Shown in pieces: positions 1 through 9,080 of a stretch of 64,000 nucleotides of DNA. Origin of the DNA: Desulfitobacterium_A sp035539115 (GTDB taxonomy: Bacteria; Bacillota; Desulfitobacteriia; Desulfitobacteriales; Desulfitobacteriaceae); contig NZ_DATLJA010000092.1 of assembly GCF_035539115.1 (NCBI RefSeq), forward strand, positions 1 through 64,000. Reading direction: 5' to 3'. Position 1 is the stretch's first letter, and each line of letters begins with the position of its first letter. The notes under the pieces are model-generated. The model saw nothing but the letters and a program-made list of their open reading frames with translations, did not search any database and had not been told where the DNA came from. A program made the translations under genes and the position numbers.

Positions 1-141
1 AAACTCTAAGTGCAACCAGCGGTTTCGCTTTCCTACGATGAATGCGGTTAAGTTCGGCAGGATAAGGCGACTAAGGCCACCGCTTTGGCGCTGACCAAGT
101 CTTCTATATCGCAAAGCTCGGCGAAAGCCGGGTTTTCTTTA
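1..141 (-). repeat. Mosaic hairpin repeat, copy R1 (cut by window edge)
   Basis: This is a partial copy of a dispersed mosaic repeat seen seven times in the window. It shares long near-identical stretches with 57731-57855 and with the reverse complement of 26390-26550 and 32800-32880. It ends in the common edge GGTTTTCTTT. Its first bases match the inside of copy R3, so the element continues left of the window. It contains the hairpin GCTCGGCGAAAGCCGGG (a GAAA loop). It lies immediately downstream of the cyclophilin gene. Confidence 0.85.
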
Positions 142-164
142 GCTAAGTTTTGCGAGTTCTTAGG

Positions 165-671
165 TTACTCTTCGACCGTAACCTTACTCATCCGTTGGTC
201 TTCATTAGGTTTATCACGATAGTCGCGCTTAACATTCACGATCCGATCCATTTCTTCTAACCCTTCAATCACTTTGCCAAACGAAGCATACTGCCCGTCC
301 AGATGAGGAGAATTCGCAACCATAAGAAAAAATTGAGAACCAGCCGAATTCGGATCACCAGTTCTGGCCATAGATATTACACCTCGATCATGCTTAAGGT
401 TGTTTTCAAAGCCATTTGCCGTAAATTCTCCTTTAATACTGTAGCCTGGTCCACCGGAACCAGTTCCTTGGGGATCCCCACCTTGAATCATAAAACCGGG
501 AATCACGCGATGAAAAATGACACCGTCATAGAAGCCTTTTTTGACTAAAGAAATAAAGTTCTTAACGGTTTCCGGGGCAATCTCCGGATAAAGTTCTAAC
601 TTAATCGTTTGCCCATTTTCCATCTCAATCGTTACAATAGGGTTTTTAGCACTTACGTCCTGATTCGCCAA
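165..671 (-). CDS. ppiB: Cyclophilin-type peptidyl-prolyl cis-trans isomerase
   Basis: The predicted 168-residue cytosolic protein catalyses proline cis-trans isomerisation during protein folding. The cyclophilin core is complete, with the conserved segments FHRVIPGFMIQGGDP, GTGSGGPGYSIKGEF and SAGSQFFLM. There is no signal peptide. A longer frame opens at an ATG at 695, but its codons 4-6 are themselves a GAGGAGGG ribosome site. I therefore place the start at the TTG at 671, seven bases after that site (MANQDVS). It lies 72 bases after the DedA gene on the same strand and is followed by mosaic repeat R1. Family assignment is firm; the symbol is by analogy with Bacillus. Confidence 0.93.
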   Translation of the reverse strand: MANQDVSAKNPIVTIEMENGQTIKLELYPEIAPETVKNFISLVKKGFYDGVIFHRVIPGFMIQGGDPQGTGSGGPGYSIKGEFTANGFENNLKHDRGVISMARTGDPNSAGSQFFLMVANSPHLDGQYASFGKVIEGLEEMDRIVNVKRDYRDKPNEDQRMSKVTVEE

Positions 672-743
672 AACGCATCCCTCCTCATTATTCATTTCTG
701 ATTATAACCACTTTCTCCTGCCATTACCACTTTACCAAGAAAT

Positions 744-1367
744 TTAGTTTTCAGGTTCATCTGCTTTGGCTTTATTACGGTTAGTCGAGTAGAAATAAAT
801 GATTACTATCAGAAGGAGTAGAACAATCCCACCTCGCCTTAGATAGCGATGGAGCAAAGAGATTATACTTTGCCAGTGACTTCCCAGAAGGTTTCCCAGA
901 GTTACAAAAGTCGCCGACCAGAGGAGTGCTCCGATCCCGGATAAAACGGCGTAGCGAGTATAATTGAGCTTGCTCATTCCTGAAAAATAGGCTACAAGAT
1001 GCCGAAACCCTGGGAAGAAATAACCCACAACAATAAGCCGGTCCCCAAACTTTTGGAACCAGCCTTCGGCCTTTTTAATTCTCTTTTCATTCATATGAAA
1101 AAAAGGAGCAATCCGGTGGAGAAAAGGAATTCCTAAGCTACGTCCAATCCAATAGCTTAGATTCATGCCCACAAAACTACCTAAGGAAGCAAGCAGCAGT
1201 GTCTGAACAAAATTCATATGGCCGACAGACGTTTGGAAGCCGCTAAAAGCCATAATAAACTCATCCGGCACGGGGATCCCAATCATCCCCAAGGAGAGAA
1301 CCGCGAAAAGCCCCAAATAACGATAATGGTAGATAACACTCAGCAAAAAGTGTTCCAGTCCGTACAT
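744..1367 (-). CDS. DedA family membrane protein (first of two)
   Basis: This is a 207-residue integral membrane protein of the DedA/SNARE-associated (VTT) family, which includes undecaprenyl-phosphate flippases and proteins needed for membrane homeostasis. It shows about five hydrophobic segments, the family glycine motif region GIPVPDEFIMAFSGF, and the basic stretch near FFPGFRHLVAYFSGMSK. A good AGGGAG site precedes the ATG. It lies 45 bases after a second, diverged DedA gene, so the two form a tandem paralogous pair. Substrate cannot be told from sequence. Confidence 0.88.
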   Translation of the reverse strand: MYGLEHFLLSVIYHYRYLGLFAVLSLGMIGIPVPDEFIMAFSGFQTSVGHMNFVQTLLLASLGSFVGMNLSYWIGRSLGIPFLHRIAPFFHMNEKRIKKAEGWFQKFGDRLIVVGYFFPGFRHLVAYFSGMSKLNYTRYAVLSGIGALLWSATFVTLGNLLGSHWQSIISLLHRYLRRGGIVLLLLIVIIYFYSTNRNKAKADEPEN

Positions 1368-1412
1368 AGTCTATGCTCTCCCTACAATCAATTCTCTACG
1401 CAGGTAATCTAT

Positions 1413-2024
1413 CTATATTCTACTTCGCTTGCGGTGAATTAGCCAATATCCCAAACCTAAAATGAGACAAATTCCAACAATGAGGTCGAGGCGACGAAAC
1501 AAGGGCTTTAGAGAATCCCAATTTTCTCCAAGTATTTCCCCAACGATGATTAAAAACAGACACCAGGGAAAAGCTCCAATTACGGTATAAACAGCCATTT
1601 TGACAGGATTCATTCGGGCAATCCCGGCAGGCAAAGAAATGAATGTCCGAACGACGGGCAGAATGCGTCCCAGAAGAACCGTGAGTTCTCCGTGTTTGCT
1701 AAATAAACGATCGGTCCAGGCAAGTTCTCGTTCCTTAATAAAAAAGTAGTGCCCATAACGTTTAATAAAGGGCCGACCGCCCCAGAATCCGACAAAATAA
1801 GCCAGAAGACCGCCGAAAAGATTGCCCGCTGTGGCAGCAATTGTTGCTGGCCAAAGTTGAAAATGCCCTGTATAAACCAAATACCCTGTAAACGGTAAAA
1901 TAATCTCACTCGGCAAGGGGATACACGCACTTTCAATGGCCATCGCCAAAAATACGCCGAAATATCCCATACTCGAGATCAAATTCATGACGAATTGTCC
2001 CAATTGTGATAATATAGCTTCCAA
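1413..2024 (-). CDS. DedA family membrane protein (second of two)
   Basis: This 203-residue integral membrane protein has the DedA signature regions ACIPLPSEIILPFTGYLV and GRILPVVRTFISLPAGIARM, the latter holding the conserved arginines and proline. The open frame begins with an ATG at 2039, but AGGAGG forms codons 2-3 of that version. The TTG at 2024, six bases downstream, is the better start. It is co-directional with the neighbouring DedA gene and separated from spoVR by a hairpin. Assignment to the family is firm; its role as an undecaprenyl-phosphate or other lipid translocase is inference. Confidence 0.87.
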   Translation of the reverse strand: MEAILSQLGQFVMNLISSMGYFGVFLAMAIESACIPLPSEIILPFTGYLVYTGHFQLWPATIAATAGNLFGGLLAYFVGFWGGRPFIKRYGHYFFIKERELAWTDRLFSKHGELTVLLGRILPVVRTFISLPAGIARMNPVKMAVYTVIGAFPWCLFLIIVGEILGENWDSLKPLFRRLDLIVGICLILGLGYWLIHRKRSRI

Positions 2025-2059
2025 AGCTTTCCTCCTCATCTGTTTTAGTTGAAAGAAAG

Positions 2060-2084
2060 CAGCATGGTCAAAGCTACCATGCTG
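2060..2084 (-). terminator. Hairpin downstream of spoVR
   Basis: A perfect 9-bp stem (CAGCATGGT/ACCATGCTG) with a 7-base loop lies between the spoVR stop and the first DedA start. On the minus strand it is followed by a pyrimidine-rich CTTTCTTTC rather than a clean T-run, so termination is plausible but may be weak. Confidence 0.5.
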
Positions 2085-2144
2085 ATTTTACCACAGTTGA
2101 TCATTACTTGCCATAATTCTCAGCTAATTGTGCTGGTCCAGATG

Positions 2145-3488
2145 TTAAACTTCGAGTTGCCGAGAAAGATGTTTGCGGGAAACTGATCCATTTTGGCATT
2201 CGAAGAGAACCTTTTTGCCATCAATTACCGTCTCCAAATTGGCCGTTTTTCCCCAGAGTTTTTGCACGAGAAGGAGGGTCTTTTCTAGATACACCAAATC
2301 GAGATCCAATCCTTCATGAGCATGACGAAGATAAAGCACACGTTTACCTTCATAATCTCCATCGACAACCACTATTTTGGGATTTCCCCCGTTTACTAAA
2401 TTCTGAACAAGGGTATTACGAACCTTTTCCCACGCCGTATCCGTAACCTGCCAATGGGCACCTACTTTCCGGAAATTAAAGAGATTTAATTTCTCGACCA
2501 ATTCGCGATCAAGATGATTGCGGATAAACGATATATCGTTTTCCGTCTCCCTAACTTCAAATAAATACCCCATATCATTTTTCTCGGCGAGCGACTCCCA
2601 TATCTTTACCCCCAAATAATAGGGGTTTAAGGCTAATCGTGACGGTTGAACCACTTGACTATGCATCACTGCAAAATCCACAACCTCTTCATCGGTTAAA
2701 TCAAGTTCATGCATGATCCGCGAGTGCCAAAATGTTGCCCAACCTTCATTGATGATTTTAGTCTCAATTTGGGGGAAGAAATAGAGAGACTCTTCGCGAA
2801 TCATGCTCACAATATCCCGTTCCCATTCTTCTAAAACTGACGAATTCTCCATGATAAAGAGCAACAAATCCTCTTGCTCTTGCTTCTCGTGTAAATCTTC
2901 TTGCGGCCCTTCTTCCCAAAGATCTTCATAGGGTGAACTTGGTTTTTTTAGCGAGGAGAGCGTTTTTCCCTTCCCTTCTCGGGAAGCCAGATAAGCACAC
3001 GAATCCACGTGTTCTTGAATTGATAATACGGCATCTAATACCTGTTCAACCTTCTCTCGACCATAAATCAGCTCATATTTTCGAATTTGTTCGGCATGAG
3101 CAGCCATTCTCTCCACCATATCTCGAGGGGTGCGTTGAAAATAATGATTATTTTTGAAAAAATCGACATGGGCATAAACATGACCCATCACCAGCTTATT
3201 TTGAATGAGACTATTCCCTTCAAGTAAGAAGGCATAAGCCGGATCGGAATTGATCACAAGTTCATAAATCCGGCTTAAATTTAGATCATATTGCATTTTT
3301 AAACGATAAAAGGCTTTCCCGAAACTCCAGTGCGCAAACCGAACCGGCATACCGTAGGCCCCAAGGGTATAGAGTGCCTCAGCTGGGCAAACTTCAAAAT
3401 GCACAGGATAAAAATCCAATCCTAAATTTCTCGCGACAGATGCAATTTCTTGGGCATATATTCCCAACTCTCGTATTTCGCGATCCAT
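2145..3488 (-). CDS. spoVR: SpoVR family sporulation protein
   Basis: The 447-residue protein has the hallmark N-terminal block of SpoVR, including YPVHFEVCPAEALYTLGAYG, and a central NEGWATFWHSRIMHE histidine/glutamate motif resembling a metal site. In Bacillus SpoVR affects spore cortex formation; its biochemical activity is unknown. It is the last gene of the prkA-yhbH-spoVR cluster, 48 bases after yhbH. The same three families travel together in E. coli as yeaG-yeaH-ycgB, so a shared kinase-linked function is likely. Length is usual for the family. It is predicted to be cytosolic. Confidence 0.93.
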   Translation of the reverse strand: MDREIRELGIYAQEIASVARNLGLDFYPVHFEVCPAEALYTLGAYGMPVRFAHWSFGKAFYRLKMQYDLNLSRIYELVINSDPAYAFLLEGNSLIQNKLVMGHVYAHVDFFKNNHYFQRTPRDMVERMAAHAEQIRKYELIYGREKVEQVLDAVLSIQEHVDSCAYLASREGKGKTLSSLKKPSSPYEDLWEEGPQEDLHEKQEQEDLLLFIMENSSVLEEWERDIVSMIREESLYFFPQIETKIINEGWATFWHSRIMHELDLTDEEVVDFAVMHSQVVQPSRLALNPYYLGVKIWESLAEKNDMGYLFEVRETENDISFIRNHLDRELVEKLNLFNFRKVGAHWQVTDTAWEKVRNTLVQNLVNGGNPKIVVVDGDYEGKRVLYLRHAHEGLDLDLVYLEKTLLLVQKLWGKTANLETVIDGKKVLFECQNGSVSRKHLSRQLEV

Positions 3489-3536
3489 GCCCCACCCCCA
3501 TATTTTGAGTCTTTAAGGCCGATTCTCCTTCTTTGG

Positions 3537-4676
3537 TCATTTGTCTTCGGAAAAAACTGCTTTCAGCGCTCCGTAGACTTCATTGCGGTCACGGATTGTC
3601 ACTAGTCTTAGTTTGGGATCCGTAATTCGTTTTAAAGTCGACATCAAGGTGCTTGAATAATGGGTACGTAGGATTTCCCCATATCCTACGACTTGACTAA
3701 CATCGACGAGCTTTTGCATAAGGGTCAACGCCCTTGAATTATCAGAGCCAATATTATCCCCGTCCGTAAAATGCACGGGATAGATATTATAGTGCTCAGG
3801 AGGGTACTCACGTTCGATCATATCTATTGCCAGTTGATAAACTGAGGAACAACGTGTGCCACCACTTTCGCCGCGGGTAAAAAATTCTTCCTCATTAACT
3901 TCTTTGGCTTCAGTATGGTGGGCAAGAAAGCGCATCTCGACATTCTCATACTTTTGGCGCAAAAACCGAACCATCCAAAAGAAGAATGTACGAGAAATAT
4001 ACTTTTCAAATTGTCCCATCGATCCGGACGTATCCATCATGGCAAAGATAACGGCATTCGTCTCAAAATTGGGATGGGTCTCCCAAGTTTTAAAACGCAA
4101 GTCTTCTGAGGTAATCCGCAAATTTTCTGTTTTCCCTTTATAAGCTTGGCGTTTAATACTTTCGATGAGGGTCCTTTTTTTATCAATATTGGACATCAAG
4201 CCTTTTTTTCGAATATCGTTAAATTCTGGTTTATCATGAGCAATCAAGGGGCGCTTTTTATCGTCGAGATTAGGAAGTTCTAATTCTTCGAAAAGAATAG
4301 CTGCCAAATCGTCATACGTGATTTCTTCTTCATAAATATCGATTCCTGGCTCTTCTCCCGCTCCTGAACCATTCCCCGCGCCAGGTTTTTTGGTATACTC
4401 GCGTGCCAGAATATCCCCTGAAGTCTTCTTTTTATCGGCCTGTCCGGTATGGTTTTTCTTATTAAAATCATACCGGAAGCGAAATTCTTCCAACGAGCGC
4501 ATGGGAATTTTCATCGTCTTTTTGCCATCACTGAGGATAATACTTTCATCAATAATCAGGTCTCCAAGTTGTTGTTTAATGGCCTCACGGACTTTTTCTT
4601 TATGGCGACTTTGGTCGAAATAACCCTTGCGATGCAGGCTCCAGTCATCCTGGTTGACAATGATTTCATCACTCAT
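3537..4676 (-). CDS. yhbH: YhbH/DUF444 sporulation protein with VWA-like domain
   Basis: This 379-residue protein belongs to the DUF444 (YhbH/YeaH) family. Residues of about 210-370 form a von Willebrand A-like domain with the metal-site motif DTSGSMG. The N-terminal half is highly charged and includes a Gly/Lys-rich linker around residue 100. It sits 15 bases after prkA with a clear AAGGAGT site. In Bacillus yhbH mutants are sporulation-defective. The conserved coupling to the PrkA kinase suggests it is a partner or substrate, but that link is inferred from gene order here. Confidence 0.92.
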   Translation of the reverse strand: MSDEIIVNQDDWSLHRKGYFDQSRHKEKVREAIKQQLGDLIIDESIILSDGKKTMKIPMRSLEEFRFRYDFNKKNHTGQADKKKTSGDILAREYTKKPGAGNGSGAGEEPGIDIYEEEITYDDLAAILFEELELPNLDDKKRPLIAHDKPEFNDIRKKGLMSNIDKKRTLIESIKRQAYKGKTENLRITSEDLRFKTWETHPNFETNAVIFAMMDTSGSMGQFEKYISRTFFFWMVRFLRQKYENVEMRFLAHHTEAKEVNEEEFFTRGESGGTRCSSVYQLAIDMIEREYPPEHYNIYPVHFTDGDNIGSDNSRALTLMQKLVDVSQVVGYGEILRTHYSSTLMSTLKRITDPKLRLVTIRDRNEVYGALKAVFSEDK

Positions 4677-4691
4677 GACGATTACTCCTTT

Positions 4692-6593
4692 TTAGCGGTT
4701 GAGGAGTGAGCCAACGTACCTCACGATCTCGTTAGCGCAGACAGGACAATAGCCATGCTGTTGAATCAGACGATCGGTGACATCATTGATTCGGCGAAGC
4801 TGCTCCTGGTCGGGATGAGAAACGGAAGTCGTAATTTTGATGACATCTTTCAAATCAGCAAAAAGCTTCTTCTCAATCGCCTCTCTAAGCCGTTCATGAG
4901 ACGTGTATTGGAACACTTTCCCCTTACGCGCATTGATGGAAATGCGGATTAAAATTTCTTCTCGGAATGATTTCTTGGCATTCTCTGATACCCCGATTTG
5001 CTCTTCAATACTCCGCATCAGTTGTTCATCTGGATCGAGCTCTTCGCCGCTAATTGAATCGTAGAGTTTGCTTGAATTGCAATAGGCCTCCACATTGTCC
5101 AAATAGTTGTTTAAGAGAGATTTCGCCGACTCTTCATAGGCATAGACAAACGCCTTTTGGACTTCTTTTTTAGCGACTTCATCATATTCCTTGCGGGCTT
5201 GGGCGATAAAATTTACGAGATTTTCCCGTTCTTCCTTGGTAATCGAGGTATGTTGAGAAAGCCCATCCTTTAGGGCACGTAAGATATCCAAGGCATTGAT
5301 GCACGACTTGTGATCCCGAATCAGCGCTGTCGAAATACGATTAATCACATAACGCGGGTCCACACCGCTCATACCTTCCCCTTGCTCTTCACCTTCACTT
5401 AATAAATCCTTGATATCTTTTTGATTAAACCCTTCGACATCTTCTCCATCATAAAGCCGCATTTTCTTGACCAGATCCATTCCTTGTTTTTTCGAGAGCT
5501 TAAGACGTGAAAGAATACTGAAAACCGAAGCCGTCCATAAGCTGTGCGGTGCAAGATGCACCTCATGCAAATCACTCTGACGGATAAGCTTTTCATAGAT
5601 CTTGACTTCGGAACTCACCTTTAAGTTATAGGGAACAGGAATGACAATAATCCGGGATTGAAGAGCCTCATTTTTTTTATTGGCGATAAAGGATTTATAC
5701 TCATTTTCGTTGGTGTGGGCGATAATGAGCTCATCGGCAGAAATCAGGGCGAAGCGGCCTGCTTTGAAATTTCCCTCCTGAGATAGGCTGAGCAAATTCC
5801 ATAAGAACTTCTCGTCACTTTTGAGCATTTCCTGGAACTCCATTAGTCCACGATTCGCTTTATTCAACTCTCCGTCAAAGCGATATGCTCTGGGATCAGA
5901 TTCGGAACCATACTCCGTAATCGTCGAAAAGTCGATGCTTCCAGTTAAATCCGCGATATCCTGCGATTTTGGATCCGAGGGGGTGAAAGTTCCGATACCC
6001 ACCCGCTCTTCCTCCGAAAAAATAATTCTCTTAACTGGCACATTTTCGACGTGTCCTTGATATTTTTCATCAACTCGCAGCCGACAAACCGGGCAGAGGT
6101 TTCCTTCGATTTTGATTCCATAAAGTTGTCTAAATTCTTCGCGTAGTGGAAGCGGTAAGAGGTGTAAGGGATCTTCGTGCATCGGACAACCATCGATTGC
6201 ATAAACTGCCCCTTGCTCGGTGTGCGTAAAATCTTCTAACCCTCTTTTAAGAAGTGTGACGATCGTTGATTTTCCTCCACTCACAGGTCCCATCAAAAGG
6301 AGGATTCGTTTGCGTACATCCGTTCTTTTCGCAGCAGAATGGAAATACTCCTCAACGAGTCGTTCAAGCGTCTTATCCATTCCATAAAGTTCTTTGTTAA
6401 AAAACGTATAACTTTTTTGACCATTGATTTCTTCGATCCCAGCCTGCCAAATCATTTCATAAATTCGGGCATGAGAATGCATGCCTAAAGAGGGCTTCTG
6501 TGTCACCAACTCCAGGTAATCTGCAAAACTGCCACTCCACGTTAGCGCTGCTTCTTTATCCCGATAATTTTTTAACCATTCTACAACTTCCAT
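4692..6593 (-). CDS. prkA: PrkA serine protein kinase (AAA+ fold)
   Basis: The 633-residue protein is a PrkA-type kinase, matching the usual family length. The N-terminal AAA-like domain has a Walker A site GPVSGGKST near residue 98 in this version. Four cysteines occur as CPM and CPVCRL around the middle of the AAA domain and CPVCAN near the C-terminus, suggesting metal-binding knuckles. A longer reading (ATG at 6620) would run through its own GGGAGG site, so ATG 6593 (MEVVEW) is chosen. It heads the prkA-yhbH-spoVR transcription unit. In Bacillus PrkA acts in sporulation; ATP-dependent protease activity has also been proposed for the family. Confidence 0.94.
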   Translation of the reverse strand: MEVVEWLKNYRDKEAALTWSGSFADYLELVTQKPSLGMHSHARIYEMIWQAGIEEINGQKSYTFFNKELYGMDKTLERLVEEYFHSAAKRTDVRKRILLLMGPVSGGKSTIVTLLKRGLEDFTHTEQGAVYAIDGCPMHEDPLHLLPLPLREEFRQLYGIKIEGNLCPVCRLRVDEKYQGHVENVPVKRIIFSEEERVGIGTFTPSDPKSQDIADLTGSIDFSTITEYGSESDPRAYRFDGELNKANRGLMEFQEMLKSDEKFLWNLLSLSQEGNFKAGRFALISADELIIAHTNENEYKSFIANKKNEALQSRIIVIPVPYNLKVSSEVKIYEKLIRQSDLHEVHLAPHSLWTASVFSILSRLKLSKKQGMDLVKKMRLYDGEDVEGFNQKDIKDLLSEGEEQGEGMSGVDPRYVINRISTALIRDHKSCINALDILRALKDGLSQHTSITKEERENLVNFIAQARKEYDEVAKKEVQKAFVYAYEESAKSLLNNYLDNVEAYCNSSKLYDSISGEELDPDEQLMRSIEEQIGVSENAKKSFREEILIRISINARKGKVFQYTSHERLREAIEKKLFADLKDVIKITTSVSHPDQEQLRRINDVTDRLIQQHGYCPVCANEIVRYVGSLLNR

Positions 6594-6710
6594 CGTCGTC
6601 CTCCCTTTCTCAGCACCCATTAATTAGCGGATTATTAATTATATGCCTGGCTTAAAAAGATGAGACATGACTTTTCACCTTAGTTCTATCTTGTGTTTAT
6701 TCTTATGAAA

Positions 6711-6752
6711 AGTAAAAAACCTTTTAGAATCACTTCTAAAAGGTTTTTTACT
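6711..6752. terminator. Bidirectional rho-independent terminator
   Basis: A perfect 19-bp inverted repeat with a 4-base loop (left arm 6711-6729, right arm 6734-6752) carries A-runs and T-runs on both sides. On the minus strand it ends the 6787-6993 transcript and insulates the prkA promoter region. Confidence 0.88.
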
Positions 6753-6786
6753 TTAAAACTTTCCATCTTGTAAACTTAACCTTAAC

Positions 6787-6993
6787 TCACAGTTTCTCCA
6801 GATCACAGTAATCATAGGCAAATTCCCCTGGCAAAATGTCTAGACGAACCACAATGTACTCTCCAAATTCATCTTTATCAACACGAACAACAGTACCTAG
6901 ACGGCAGTTATTGGTCATTACACGATCATCTACCTGAAATTGGGCTTTTTTCCGTAATGAAGTTGAATTTTGTTCATGCGTCATTGCTAACAT
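6787..6993 (-). CDS. Small KOW-like hypothetical protein
   Basis: This 68-residue protein has an excellent AAGGAGGG site seven bases before its ATG, and its own strong terminator follows. After a polar N-terminus, residues 20-68 read like a small beta-barrel of the KOW/DUF2187 type (DDRVMTNNCRLGTVVRV followed by a DEFGEYIVVRLD strand). Such modules bind RNA or proteins. The function is unknown. It appears monocistronic, between glnA and prkA on the same strand. Confidence 0.7.
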   Translation of the reverse strand: MLAMTHEQNSTSLRKKAQFQVDDRVMTNNCRLGTVVRVDKDEFGEYIVVRLDILPGEFAYDYCDLEKL

Positions 6994-7113
6994 TATGTAC
7001 CCTCCTTATGTGAATGTGAATTTTAGTTCTAACTTATTTTTATAATATCACGCTCTCAGAATAAAGTCTAGTCTAAATTCTAAAAAGATTCAAAATATTT
7101 CACTATTTTTATT

Positions 7114-7138
7114 GGAGTCTGCAAGTATAGCAGACTCC
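7114..7138. repeat. Inverted repeat downstream of glnA
   Basis: A perfect 9-bp stem (GGAGTCTGC/GCAGACTCC) with a 7-base loop lies 45 bases after the glnA stop. The minus-strand sequence after it (AATAAAAATAG) lacks a T-run, so it could be an mRNA 3'-end stabiliser or a weak terminator. Confidence 0.5.
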
Positions 7139-7184
7139 TTCGTTTCTTCGATGATTTGATAGGAATTAGAAGTTCGAGACAATT

Positions 7185-8513
7185 TTAGTACATTTGGAGG
7201 TATTCCTCAATTTCCCAAGGATGGACGATTACACTGAAACGGTCCCACTCTTTCTTTTTCGCTTCGATAAACCGACTATAGATATGCGGACCTAGCGCCT
7301 CTTTGATTACAGAATCCTGGGACAATTCATGTACAGCCTCGAGAAGGCTCTCGGGAAGGGATTCAATACCATGAACACGTCGTTGCTCAATATTCAGCTC
7401 ATAAATGTTAAGATCGACTGGAGCAGGCGGAGTCAATCGATTTTTTATTCCGTCAAGCCCAGCTTTTAGTTGAACCGCTAAGGCAAGATAAGGATTACAG
7501 GAGGGATCAGGGCTCCTCAATTCAACTCGGGTTGAAGACCCACGTTTCGCCGGAATTCGAATCAGAGGACTTCGATTTCTTCCTGACCAGGCAATATAAC
7601 ACGGAGCTTCATAGCCAGGAACTAAGCGTTTGTAGGAGTTGATTGTAGGATTAGTGATCGCCGCAAAAGAACGAGCATGTTTAAGTAAACCGGCAATATA
7701 ATGAAAAGCTTCCCCCGATAATTGCATTTCTCCCTCGGGATCATAGAAGGCATTCCGACCGTCCTTAAACAGGGATTGATTCGTATGCATTCCCGAACCA
7801 GCTATCCCGAAAATGGGTTTGGGCATGAACGTTGCATGCAAGCCATGTCGTTGAGCAATCGTCCGTACCACTAAACGAAAAGTAGCAATCTTATCGGCAA
7901 TATCGAGAGCATTTGAATACTTAAAGTCGATTTCATGTTGACCTGGTGCAACTTCATGGTGCGAAGCTTCAATTTCAAACCCCATCTGTTCTAAAGCAAG
8001 CACCATGTCTCGTCGCGCTTCTTCCCCAAGATCGACAGGGGCCATATCAAAATAACCGGCCTTATCTTGGGTAATCGTCGTCGGTCGTCCCTCAGCGTCC
8101 GTTTGGAATAAGAAAAACTCCAGTTCTGGTCCAACATTCCAAACATAGCCCATTTCCTGAGCTTCAGCGATCGCCTTTTTCAGGTTACTTCGAGGGCAAC
8201 CCTCAAAGGGAGTTTCATCTGAATTATAGACATCACAAATGAGGCGAGCCACTCCTCCATCGGTCGAACGCCACGGAAAAACAGCAAAGGTATTCGGATC
8301 GGGATGTAAATACATATCTGATTCCTCAATCCGGGCAAATCCTTCAATTGAGGAACCGTCAAACATAAGCTCCCCATCTAACGCTTTTTCTAATTGCTCG
8401 ACAGTAATCGCTACGTTTTTGAGGATACCAAAAATATCCGTAAATTGGAGACGGATGGATTTAACGCCTTTTTCACTTGCTTCTTTTAAAACATCTTCTT
8501 TGGACATACTCAT
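7185..8513 (-). CDS. glnA: Type I glutamine synthetase
   Basis: This 442-residue enzyme makes glutamine from glutamate, ammonia and ATP in the cytosol. The GS signatures are present: MFDGSSIEGFARIEESD, GPELEFFLF, the ATP-site stretch KPIFGIAGSGMH, and the NRSPLIRIP loop. Length corresponds to the GS-I-alpha group found in Firmicutes and lacks the insertion carrying the adenylylation tyrosine of the beta group. It is 33 bases after the adenosyltransferase gene, so it may be read as part of that unit. No GlnR gene is beside it in this window. Confidence 0.97.
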   Translation of the reverse strand: MSMSKEDVLKEASEKGVKSIRLQFTDIFGILKNVAITVEQLEKALDGELMFDGSSIEGFARIEESDMYLHPDPNTFAVFPWRSTDGGVARLICDVYNSDETPFEGCPRSNLKKAIAEAQEMGYVWNVGPELEFFLFQTDAEGRPTTITQDKAGYFDMAPVDLGEEARRDMVLALEQMGFEIEASHHEVAPGQHEIDFKYSNALDIADKIATFRLVVRTIAQRHGLHATFMPKPIFGIAGSGMHTNQSLFKDGRNAFYDPEGEMQLSGEAFHYIAGLLKHARSFAAITNPTINSYKRLVPGYEAPCYIAWSGRNRSPLIRIPAKRGSSTRVELRSPDPSCNPYLALAVQLKAGLDGIKNRLTPPAPVDLNIYELNIEQRRVHGIESLPESLLEAVHELSQDSVIKEALGPHIYSRFIEAKKKEWDRFSVIVHPWEIEEYLQMY

Positions 8514-8546
8514 TTATGTTCACTCCTTATCACAGAAATTGAATCT

Positions 8547-9080
8547 TTAATATTCAATTCCCTTTCGCGCACCTATCCCCTGTTCAAAGGGATGTTTAAT
8601 TTGCACCATCTCAGTCACCAGTTGCGCTTTATCTATAAGTTTTTGAGACGCATTTCTCCCTGTTAAAATCAATTCGACTTGAGATGGTCTTTCCTCGAGA
8701 AGCTCTAGAACTGAATCTTCCGGGATTAAACCAAACCAAATGGCATTAATAATTTCATCCAATATAAGAATATCCCATTGACCAGAAAGCATGATTTCTC
8801 GGGCACGAATTAAGGCCTTTTGGGCTTCTACAAGGTCTTCTTCATTAATTGTTCCTTTATGTACCCACTGACCCGTTCCAAAGTGTTCTAAGCGGCATTC
8901 AGGTGCTAAGCGCTGGATGCCCGCAAGTTCTCCATAATCCGTTCTTCCTTTCATAAATTGAATGATGTAAACATGAAACCCATGTCCCACTGCTCGGACG
9001 GCTAAGCCTAGCGCCGCTGTTGTTTTTCCTTTACTTGGGCCAGTATAAATCTGGACTAAACCTTCATCAAGTTTAGGCAA
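8547..9080 (-). CDS. cobO: Corrinoid (cob(I)alamin) adenosyltransferase, CobO/BtuR family
   Basis: The 177-residue protein transfers the adenosyl group of ATP to reduced corrinoids. The P-loop GPSKGKTTAALG, the VYIIQFMKG strand and the LDEIINAI Walker B region are characteristic of the CobO/BtuR type. It starts with TTG directly on the stop codon of the upstream gene (TAATTG), with a GAAGGTGG site, so translation is coupled. It lies outside any larger cobalamin cluster here and instead precedes glnA. Confidence 0.92.
   Translation of the reverse strand: MPKLDEGLVQIYTGPSKGKTTAALGLAVRAVGHGFHVYIIQFMKGRTDYGELAGIQRLAPECRLEHFGTGQWVHKGTINEEDLVEAQKALIRAREIMLSGQWDILILDEIINAIWFGLIPEDSVLELLEERPSQVELILTGRNASQKLIDKAQLVTEMVQIKHPFEQGIGARKGIEY

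Noticed and set aside
303..548. Plus-strand frame over the cyclophilin gene
   Set aside because: It is antisense to a well-conserved enzyme, has no ribosome site and no family likeness. The same reasoning removes the many other antisense frames in the window.
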